Positions 1 to 5,561 of a DNA stretch of 11,397 nt are shown here, in pieces. The stretch's first letter is position 1. Every line of letters begins with the position of its first letter. The DNA is from RGIG464 sp045643185 (GTDB lineage: Bacteria > Myxococcota_A > Bradymonadia > UBA4248), in the NCBI GenBank assembly GCA_045643185.1, contig JAZUKH010000197.1:1-11397 (forward strand), given 5' to 3'. The position numbers and the translations under genes are program-made. The notes under the pieces are model-generated. The model searched no databases, was not told the origin of the DNA, and saw only the letters and a program-made list of their open reading frames with translations.

Positions 1-305
1 GAACAGCTGAAAGCCGGCGTTTTGCACTGATCACACGTCGCGCACTGACTATCGCATGACTTGCATTCGGAGCACACGACCTGGTGATCCAAGTAATCGA
101 TCATGTATGTGCCGCCGTTCGGATCGGTACACTTTGCGCACAAATAACCATCGGAACAATCCTGCACAACACAGTAATTGCCCATGTGCTTAATGTGCTC
201 GACCTGCTGATTGTCCTTATTGTCATCACCGCAGGCGACAAACAACATAGCGGCACAAGCCAGGCACGCGCCAAGCACCGATCTGACCAGATTAATTTTT
301 TTCAT
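1..305 (-). CDS. Small cysteine-rich lipoprotein (3' end off window)
   Basis: The ATG at 305-303 opens 101 codons that run off the left edge without a stop. The N-terminus is a clear lipoprotein signal: a KK-containing start, a hydrophobic stretch and the lipobox LFVAC with the acylated Cys at residue 25, followed by a polar, acidic GDDNKDN linker. From about residue 45 the protein is dense in cysteines, with several CxxC pairs near the visible end (CSECKSCDSQCATCDQC), suggesting a disulfide-rich or metal-binding exported domain. A GGAG Shine-Dalgarno sequence precedes the start. Only 17 bases separate it from the stop of the upstream EEP lipoprotein gene on the same strand, so the two are probably co-transcribed. 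I do not recognise a named family; the function is unknown and the full length is not visible. The gene lacks a + strand reading of comparable quality. Confidence 0.85.
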   Translation of the reverse strand, partial: MKKINLVRSVLGACLACAAMLFVACGDDNKDNQQVEHIKHMGNYCVVQDCSDGYLCAKCTDPNGGTYMIDYLDHQVVCSECKSCDSQCATCDQCKTPAFSC

Positions 306-322
306 ATCTATCTCCGAAATGA

Positions 323-2113
323 TTAGTAGAAGCGGCAACGCGTATCCGTGGGTTCCGGCGAAGCATAGGTCGTGTAAACAAAATCGCGAATGACAGCCAT
401 GTGCTGCATGTTCGTGGCTCCGGAATCGCTGATCTTGACAACGGATGGCAGATCGGCCAATTCGTTCACGTAATTATGCTTGGCACAGCCGAGTTTGATG
501 GTCTCTTTGTTCTTTGACCCGGTCGCGCCGCCATAGACGCGGGAATCGAAGACATGGCCGTTTGGATAGGTGTGTTCACCGATCACGATGGGGATCTCGC
601 ACTGGTCGAAATTGGGCGAAACAAGCAACCAGTCATAAGGATCGTCGCGCACCCCACTCGGTGAATTGCTTGTAAACCGGTTGTCATTCTGGTCAACGGG
701 GTAATTGACACCATTTTTGGTCGCGAATACGCCTTCAAACGCCGATTCGACCGAACTGACTTCAGTCGGGCGAGTGTTGAAATCCCCACCGATCATCGCG
801 ACATACGTTTTGGTCGGATCAGCTGCTTTAAGAGAGGCCAGCTTGTCTTGAATGTACGTCGCCAGTTCAGGCATTTCTTTCTGATGCTTGGCCTTGTCCG
901 TCAGCAGATGGACGCTGACAGCCAAAACGACGAGGCTGCCAGGCATTTTGATGACGGCCCAGTCATAATTTCGGTTCGTCGGGGTCACAGAACCGCGCCA
1001 GAAGCCGTCTTCAATGATCGGATAGCGTGAAATGATCCCATTTGGGATCGGCGAAGTGACAGCGGGGGCGTGTGTCGCATATACGAACTCCTCCCCAAAG
1101 GTCGTTTGCACGAAATTATCGAGGGAACCGGCATACCCAAATTCCTGAATCATAATGATGTCCGGCTGCAATGCCTTAAAAATGCGGATGCCCGGATCTT
1201 CATACATCTGTTTTGAACCCGACGTAATGTTTGCAGCCATCAGTCGAATACGGTGGACATCCGAACTGCTGTCTTTATCGAGGTTCGTGAGCGTGATGGG
1301 GGAAAGTGAATAATGATCGAACTTGCTATCTTCGCTCGTAACCGTAAACCGCACTTTGTAATTGGCATCGCCATCGACCAGTTCGTCAGGAATGCCCGTG
1401 ACGGTAAACGTTTTGACGACGTTTGTCTCACCAGCCGGAAAAGTCACGTTTTCAGGTGTAATTTTGGCTTCTTTGCTGTTCGTGGGCATCGCGGAGACGA
1501 CTACGTCGTGCGTCGGTCTGCCGGTCATTTTGAGCGAAATGTCTACCGACTTGCCGGTTTCGTCCGTCACGGTCGATTCGGGCGTCAAGACGAGCAGACC
1601 GCCTTCAGGATGCTTTCCATCGTCGACGACGTTGACATCCACGACGTAGCTAAGATCATCAAAGCGTGCGTCGTCACTCGTCAATTCGACGAGCACGGCC
1701 ACCTGCTGATCGCCGTCCAACATCTGGTCATCGACGCCATTCATCACGAAACTGGCCGCGTCCTGCCAATTGGTACTCGTAAAAGTCGCTTCCGTCCGGT
1801 CGAGTGCAACTTCCGACGGGTCGTTAACCGTGATCACCACGTGCACATCGGCTGTCGGCGCGGCATTCAGTTGTACGATCAAGCGTGAACTTGTCACGAC
1901 TTCCGAGATCTCAACATTGCGCGGAACGACCGAGACCAACTCACTGTCGGTCTGCTCATCCCCGTCCTCGTTGTGTTCATCCGGTTTTTGATCATGCGAA
2001 CACGTTCCCGTCGTTTCGCAATCCTGCAGTGTACTGTTTTCGTCGTTCGAATCGCATCCAACCCAGCCCAGGCTCAGCGCCAAAGCAAGGCTCCAAATCG
2101 TTCGTTTTTTCAT
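323..2113 (-). CDS. Lipoprotein with two Calx-beta-like modules and an endonuclease/exonuclease/phosphatase (EEP) domain
   Basis: Protein of 596 residues. I chose the ATG at 2113 because it gives a canonical lipoprotein signal (MKKRTIWSLALALSLGWVGC, Cys20); an in-frame ATG at 2146 would put 11 polar residues ahead of it. An acidic linker (about 21-60) leads to two beta-sandwich modules, about 61-166 and 173-279. Both show the pattern of Calx-beta-like repeats (APTADVHVVITVNDPSEV, later GVDDQMLDGDQ; second copy GIPDELVDGDANY). The EEP domain spans about 288-577: AANI with Asn295, metal-binding Glu324 in IIMIQEF, SRYPI, His402 in SVHL, GGDFN with Asp444/Asn446, Asp494 in DWLL, and His571 in NMQHMAV as the likely catalytic histidine. 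EEP proteins are metal-dependent hydrolases of phosphodiesters (DNase I, sphingomyelinase, phosphatases); the substrate cannot be read here. The expected location is the outer membrane or cell surface. It pairs with the cysteine-rich gene downstream and diverges from a paralogue at 2330. Confidence 0.9.
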   Translation of the reverse strand: MKKRTIWSLALALSLGWVGCDSNDENSTLQDCETTGTCSHDQKPDEHNEDGDEQTDSELVSVVPRNVEISEVVTSSRLIVQLNAAPTADVHVVITVNDPSEVALDRTEATFTSTNWQDAASFVMNGVDDQMLDGDQQVAVLVELTSDDARFDDLSYVVDVNVVDDGKHPEGGLLVLTPESTVTDETGKSVDISLKMTGRPTHDVVVSAMPTNSKEAKITPENVTFPAGETNVVKTFTVTGIPDELVDGDANYKVRFTVTSEDSKFDHYSLSPITLTNLDKDSSSDVHRIRLMAANITSGSKQMYEDPGIRIFKALQPDIIMIQEFGYAGSLDNFVQTTFGEEFVYATHAPAVTSPIPNGIISRYPIIEDGFWRGSVTPTNRNYDWAVIKMPGSLVVLAVSVHLLTDKAKHQKEMPELATYIQDKLASLKAADPTKTYVAMIGGDFNTRPTEVSSVESAFEGVFATKNGVNYPVDQNDNRFTSNSPSGVRDDPYDWLLVSPNFDQCEIPIVIGEHTYPNGHVFDSRVYGGATGSKNKETIKLGCAKHNYVNELADLPSVVKISDSGATNMQHMAVIRDFVYTTYASPEPTDTRCRFY

Positions 2114-2329
2114 CCTCAAAATTTTCTCCTGACAGACATAGTCCAAGGCCGAAAATCCGGCTAAACACGTCTAGTCGTTTACGACAGCAATTACCAATCT
2201 TTTTTGGGGTCATTCATCTATAAATATGCTACAAAATGTGCCATACGGCTAGCGGATCAATGACAAAGTCCGTGTATTTCAAGCATTTCACCATATCAGG
2301 GCGCGAGATTGCCCATGAGCGAGGTCTTT
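2114..2329. promoter_or_regulatory. Divergent promoter region between the two EEP lipoprotein genes
   Basis: This 216-base gap must carry the promoters for both divergent EEP genes. It is AT-rich in the middle, with TATAAATAT at about 2219-2227 as a possible -10 area for the plus-strand gene, but I see no convincing -35 partner on either strand. A short dyad, GTCGT-TT-ACGAC at 2174-2185, could be an operator. Shine-Dalgarno sequences are GAGG (2321-2324) for the right gene and GAGG abutting the ATG plus AGGAG further up for the left gene. The assignment rests on gene orientation; the promoter boxes are uncertain. Confidence 0.45.
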
Positions 2330-3421
2330 ATGAAAAAAATAGCGTACATTTTGATCAGCGGTTTAATGTTCGTCACAGTTTCGTGCAGCGAAAGCGATGA
2401 CAGCGCTGACAGCCCGACGGGCGAAGACTGTGCGACCCAGTGTACGAAAGGCCAAACGGCGTGTGTTTCCGGCAACGTGTCGAAGTGCGAAATTGACGCC
2501 GCGGGCTGTCCCAAATGGGTCGTGCAAACGGTGTGCAGTGCCCAACAGACTTGCGATGCGGGCACAACAACGTGCAAACCCCGAGACACGTCGGGCGAAA
2601 CAACGATACGCTTTATGGCCGGCAACATCACGTCGGGCCTAAACCAGACGTACGACATGGGCGATGGCACGCGCATTTTTGAGGCATTCAAGCCCGACAT
2701 CGCGATGATCCAGGAATTCAGCCTTTTGGGATCAACGCGCGAAGCGTGGGTCAAATCAACCTTTGGCGACGACTTTACTTTCTCGGTCAGTGACCGCGAC
2801 AACAACGGCTACCTTCCGAACGGCATTATTAGCCGCTACCCGATCAAAGACCACGGATTTTGGGAAACCAACGTGGATAGTGCCCGCAACTGGGACTGGG
2901 CCGTGATTGACCTTCCTGGCAACACCGACCTGCTTGCCATCTCAGTCCATCTGCACACCTCTAAAAACCCCGAAGAAATCCCTGTGCTAATCGAACAGAT
3001 CAAGCAAAAGCAGGCGGAAGGCAATTACTATGTCGTGATCGGCGGTGACTTCAACACGAAATCCCGTAACGTGGTCAGCAAAAACTTTGGCGATGTGTTC
3101 AATGTGTCCGGTCCGTGGCCCGTCGACCAGAATGGCAACGAATCGACCGACGAAAAGCGCACATACAATGAAAACTCAGGCACCTATCGTCCACTCGACT
3201 GGCTGCTTTTCAGCAAAGACCTGGATGCCCTAGAGATCCCCATCACGATCGGTCAGCACACGTACACCGACGGTCACATCATTGACAGCCGAGTCTACGC
3301 TTCGTGCGCTGCCCATAACGGCGCCAACGAGCTGGACATCGTCCCGCCGCTTCAGGCCGGTGACTCTGAATCCCTCAACATGCAGCACATGGCTATCATC
3401 CGCGATGTCGCCATTAAATAA
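2330..3421 (+). CDS. Cysteine-rich EEP-domain lipoprotein, paralogue of the divergent gene
   Basis: Protein of 363 residues from the ATG at 2330, which follows a GAGG Shine-Dalgarno sequence and starts a lipoprotein signal (MKKIAYILISGLMFVTVSC, Cys19). A TTG at 2309 in frame would add seven residues before the signal and is less likely. A Ser/Asp linker and a cysteine-rich module (about 34-82) precede the EEP domain (about 92-363). The catalytic set is complete: Asn99 in AGNI, Glu129 in IAMIQEF, His207 in SVHL, Asp240/Asn242 in GGDFN, Asp290 in DWLL, His353 in NMQHMAI. Whole phrases are shared with the minus-strand neighbour (NGIISRYPI, DSRVY, NMQHMA), so the EEP parts are paralogous while the N-terminal modules are unrelated. 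The likely role is a surface-anchored phosphodiesterase, either nuclease or phospholipase-type; the substrate is unknown. Confidence 0.9.
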   Translation: MKKIAYILISGLMFVTVSCSESDDSADSPTGEDCATQCTKGQTACVSGNVSKCEIDAAGCPKWVVQTVCSAQQTCDAGTTTCKPRDTSGETTIRFMAGNITSGLNQTYDMGDGTRIFEAFKPDIAMIQEFSLLGSTREAWVKSTFGDDFTFSVSDRDNNGYLPNGIISRYPIKDHGFWETNVDSARNWDWAVIDLPGNTDLLAISVHLHTSKNPEEIPVLIEQIKQKQAEGNYYVVIGGDFNTKSRNVVSKNFGDVFNVSGPWPVDQNGNESTDEKRTYNENSGTYRPLDWLLFSKDLDALEIPITIGQHTYTDGHIIDSRVYASCAAHNGANELDIVPPLQAGDSESLNMQHMAIIRDVAIK

Positions 3422-3781
3422 GCATGTCACTCATTCGCAAAAACATTAAGAAAATTCAAACGCAGCACCTCGCCGACGAATTTTATTCACATTTCTTCTT
3501 TAATTTCCCTTGAGCGTCCGCCCCAGGAAATCATGAGGCGCCGTCAATCCATCGGCGTATTTTCCAAAGAAAACTTCTGTATTCGACATTTCACACAGTC
3601 TGTACTAGAACACCATGAGATAGCTGTCCATAGTCCGTGAGGCAACTTCAGATTGTACGCCTTATTAAATCAAAAGGCTCAAAATCCTGAAATAATGAAT
3701 CGATTACTTATGTGATGAATAAATGCAAAATAATCGTGAATAGCGAGATATTTTGCATTTACCCATTGTGGAGAATAAAAA
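3422..3781. other. AT-rich intergenic region without a gene
   Basis: I find no credible gene in these 360 bases on either strand; all open stretches are short and lack a start with a ribosome binding site. No terminator-like hairpin with a T-run follows the upstream gene. The right end carries a perfect inverted repeat (separate entry) and a GGAG motif at 3770-3773 positioned for a start near 3782. The base composition becomes distinctly AT-rich from about 3650. Confidence 0.6.
3720..3761. repeat. Perfect 13-bp inverted repeat with 16-base spacer
   Basis: TAAATGCAAAATA at 3720-3732 is matched exactly by its reverse complement TATTTTGCATTTA at 3749-3761. The hairpin or dyad lies 9 bases upstream of the GGAG ribosome binding motif of the broken lipoprotein gene. 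It has no T-run after it, so it is not a standard terminator; a regulatory dyad or the remnant of a mobile-element end are both possible. Confidence 0.7.
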
Positions 3782-3845
3782 CTGAATCACAAAAAGATAG
3801 CATTCATACTTACGTGTCTTGCACTAGCAGGTTCTACAGGGTGCA

Positions 3846-5012
3846 ATGATGACACCTTATTGTACCTACAATGGTTTCAATGGCGAGGCTGCTTGCAGCA
3901 GCGGTGAATGCGTCGTTAACTGCAACAGTGGTTACTATCTCAAAGACGGTGCCTGCACGCAGGACTGCAGCGAAGCGGGAACGACATACGCAAACAACAG
4001 CGACAATCTCTGTGTCAAGAGCGTTTGCGATGCAGACGGTCATCTCGAACAGACGACGTCCACCGTTTCGTGCAACGAAGATAATACCGGCGACGGTGTT
4101 TGCGTGAATGGAACCGTGAACTGCGAAGGTTCGACGCTTTCGACTTATGCCAGCGGTGCATGGTCTGAAAACAACTGTCCGAACGGCTGCTTCGATGGAA
4201 CGCGCTGCAAAGAAGACAGTGAAGTTCTCTGCGACGGCAATGCCGTTGGTACCGAAGTTTGCTCCGGCACCGGCTACAAGACTTGTCAGAACGTCTCTGG
4301 CGAAGGCGTCTGGAGCGCTGTTACGGACTGTGCCTACGGCTGCGTCGATAACAGTGGTACCGTTGAATGCCACGAAACGCCCTGGTGCGAAACTGGTATC
4401 ATTCACTGCGGCGCTGATCCTGCAAATGGTGCCTGGGTTTGCGAAGCTGGTGCTTGCTCAGTTTCCTGCGATTCCACGTATCACCCTGTTTCCAACGAAT
4501 GTGTTCAGGATTGTACCGCCGACGTCTGTGTTGATGGCGAAATCCATTACTGCAACGTCAATGAGGGTGCCTGGAACGGCGATGTTCAGGCTTGCCCGAG
4601 CGATGACACGTTCACCTACAGCTGCAATGATTCGACCAGCGCGTGCGATAACAAGACCGGCTGCGTCGTTCCCGGTATGACGCTCATCAATGGCGTTTGC
4701 CGCAACGCGGTGTCTTGTACGCTCGATCAATGCGTCGACGGCAAGCTCACCGAGTGCGTCGATGGGTACCTCAACGAAGAGTCTACCGCTTGTCCGTCCG
4801 ACTCATTGCCCGAAGGCGCCCTTCCTTCGTGTGACGCTGCTGGCAACGCATGCGCTTGGACGTGCGATAGCTCGCTCAACCTCGTTGCAAATGCCGCTAA
4901 TACCGGCTGCGAATGCGCTTACGGTTATGAAGCGGTTGGTTCCAACACCGCTTGCCAGGCGATCGTCTGTCCAGAAGGTACACAACTCGATCAGTTTCAG
5001 CTTAGTTCTTGA
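3846..5012 (+). CDS. Cysteine-rich repeat protein body (signal peptide out of frame)
   Basis: This is the longest open frame of the broken locus, 388 residues if read from the ATG at 3846 (a second ATG follows at 3849). The translation is rich in cysteines spaced in EGF/CRR-like units throughout (for example CSSGECVVNCNSGYYLKDGACTQDC broken over two motifs: CSSGECVVNC and GACTQDC). These resemble the cysteine-rich units of large exported lipoproteins of Myxococcota-like bacteria. Read alone it has no signal peptide, which is unexpected for such a disulfide-type protein; a good lipoprotein signal sits just upstream in another frame. A TAG at 3825-3827 blocks extension upstream. Codons ending in T (GTT, GCT, GGT) are more frequent than in the cysteine-rich gene at 9482. 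No function can be assigned, and it may not be translated as drawn. Confidence 0.6.
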   Translation: MMTPYCTYNGFNGEAACSSGECVVNCNSGYYLKDGACTQDCSEAGTTYANNSDNLCVKSVCDADGHLEQTTSTVSCNEDNTGDGVCVNGTVNCEGSTLSTYASGAWSENNCPNGCFDGTRCKEDSEVLCDGNAVGTEVCSGTGYKTCQNVSGEGVWSAVTDCAYGCVDNSGTVECHETPWCETGIIHCGADPANGAWVCEAGACSVSCDSTYHPVSNECVQDCTADVCVDGEIHYCNVNEGAWNGDVQACPSDDTFTYSCNDSTSACDNKTGCVVPGMTLINGVCRNAVSCTLDQCVDGKLTECVDGYLNEESTACPSDSLPEGALPSCDAAGNACAWTCDSSLNLVANAANTGCECAYGYEAVGSNTACQAIVCPEGTQLDQFQLSS

Positions 5013-5253
5013 TAACAATGGTAATACACCAAAAGAAATTCGACTGGCTCTTTATGATGCTGATGAATTAATCGAAGCGCATGAATTTCAATTTGTAAAA
5101 CAAAGCTTAGTGTATACGTATACATTTACCACGACTCACGACATTTCATCCTTGAACATCAGGCTTTCTGCGACGGGTGGCTCAAAGCTAGACGCGGGCT
5201 TTAAGTTTGGGTTCCCATTCACCATTGATTACAATCCAGCCTCGACGAATTAA
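4981..5253 (+). pseudogene. C-terminal beta-rich tail fragment in a shifted frame
   Basis: Reading from 4981 gives a protein-like tail (SISFSLVLDNNGNTPKEI, then VYTYTFTTTHDISSLNIRLS) ending ITIDYNPASTN-like at the TAA 5251-5253. It has no start of its own and no ribosome binding site. The alternating hydrophobic pattern is that of a beta-sandwich, and it ends a lipoprotein in the way the C-terminal domain of the gene at 9482 does, though I see only weak resemblance. Base composition is clearly more AT-rich than the body upstream, and the join falls at about 4980-5000. Confidence 0.5.
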
Positions 5254-5255
5254 CC

Positions 5256-5272
5256 CTCACGTTCCTCGTGAG
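5256..5272. repeat. Short hairpin after the mosaic gene
   Basis: CTCACG at 5256-5261 pairs with CGTGAG at 5267-5272 around a TTCCT loop, three bases past the stop codon. There is no T-run, so it is not a stand-alone terminator. Confidence 0.4.
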
Positions 5273-5300
5273 CGTGGCGCCAGTTAATACGTTAAAACAA

Positions 5301-5339
5301 AAAAAAGCCTCTCACGCCAATGGCGTGGGGGGCTTTTTT
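5301..5339. terminator. Bidirectional intrinsic terminator
   Basis: AAAAAAGCC at 5301-5309 pairs with GGCTTTTTT at 5331-5339, and CACGCC (5313-5318) pairs with GGCGTG (5322-5327) around an AAT loop; the connecting positions are G-T and C-G pairs. The result is a long GC-rich stem flanked by A6 and T6, so it terminates on both strands. It sits between the convergent mosaic lipoprotein gene and uvrA and could serve both. Confidence 0.9.
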
Positions 5340-5409
5340 GTTGGTGTGCACAGACGCGGTGTGAATGATTGAACAAGCTTGTGTTTTGGCCCTGCCAGGC
5401 GAAAGGGTA

Positions 5410-5460
5410 GCGGCGTATTGGCGAACGCCAATAGCCGCGTAGGGGAAGACTTTCCCCTAC
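5410..5460 (+). repeat. REP-like double hairpin, copy A
   Basis: Two adjacent hairpins. The first pairs GCGGC-TATTGGCG (5410-5414, 5416-5423, one bulged G) with CGCCAATA-GCCGC (5426-5438) around AA. The second pairs GTAGGGGAA (5439-5447) with TTCCCCTAC (5452-5460) around GACT. Positions 5433-5460 recur, inverted, at 11368-11397 with only a few changes. An extragenic, repeated, palindromic unit fits a REP/MITE-type element. Confidence 0.7.
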
Positions 5461-5490
5461 CAAGACATAAAGACGTCGTGTTGTGTGAAT

Positions 5491-5549
5491 AACGCGTTAG
5501 CGTGGTTGGTAAAGTGACGCGTCATGCCAACGTCCCCACGCTACGCGTT
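5491..5549. repeat. Compound nested palindrome downstream of uvrA
   Basis: The outer arms AACGCGTTAGCGTGG (5491-5505) and CCACGCTACGCGTT (5536-5549) match except for one bulged base. Inside, TTGG (5506-5509) pairs with CCAA (5527-5530), and the centre is the perfect 10-base palindrome TGACGCGTCA (5515-5524). The structure begins 12 bases after the uvrA stop and has no T-run, so it may protect the 3' end of the transcript, bind a protein, or be part of a repeat element. Confidence 0.7.
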
Positions 5550-5561
5550 ACGACACCTCGA

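Larger units (their letters stand above)
3782..5253 (+). pseudogene. Mosaic, frame-disrupted cysteine-rich lipoprotein gene
   Basis: Three consecutive coding pieces lie in three frames. (1) From 3782, CTG AAT CAC AAA AAG begins a textbook lipoprotein signal (KKIAFILTCLALAGSTGC, Cys codon 3842-3844), with GGAG eight bases upstream of the CTG; there is no ATG, GTG or TTG in that frame after the TAA at 3776. (2) The cysteine-rich body is in the +1 frame; skipping one base near 3854 would give GCNDD joined directly to PYCTYNGF. (3) The body stops at 5012, and a plausible 90-residue C-terminal domain continues in the next +1 frame to 5253. Composition also changes sharply: AT-rich signal, GC-richer body, AT-rich tail. 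The best reading is a once-functional lipoprotein decayed or assembled by recombination. A CTG start plus sequencing errors is the alternative. Confidence 0.65.
5340..5561. other. Convergent intergenic region rich in palindromes
   Basis: No gene is visible. Apart from the terminator just to the left, the gap holds a double hairpin at 5410-5460 and a compound palindrome at 5491-5549 (separate entries), together filling about half of it. Confidence 0.6.

Noticed and set aside
1313..1888. 191-codon open frame on the plus strand inside the first EEP lipoprotein gene
   Set aside because: It is antisense to a gene with clear domains and signal peptide, has no ribosome binding site, and its translation is rich in Arg/His without recognisable features.
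3834..4406. 190-codon minus-strand open frame opposite the mosaic gene
   Set aside because: The translation is a low-complexity Ala/Val/Thr mirror of the cysteine-rich body.
3846..5012. Programmed +1 frameshifting to join the three reading frames
   Set aside because: No slippery run or recognisable stimulatory signal is visible at either join, and a standard start codon is missing too; decay or recombination explains all three defects more simply.
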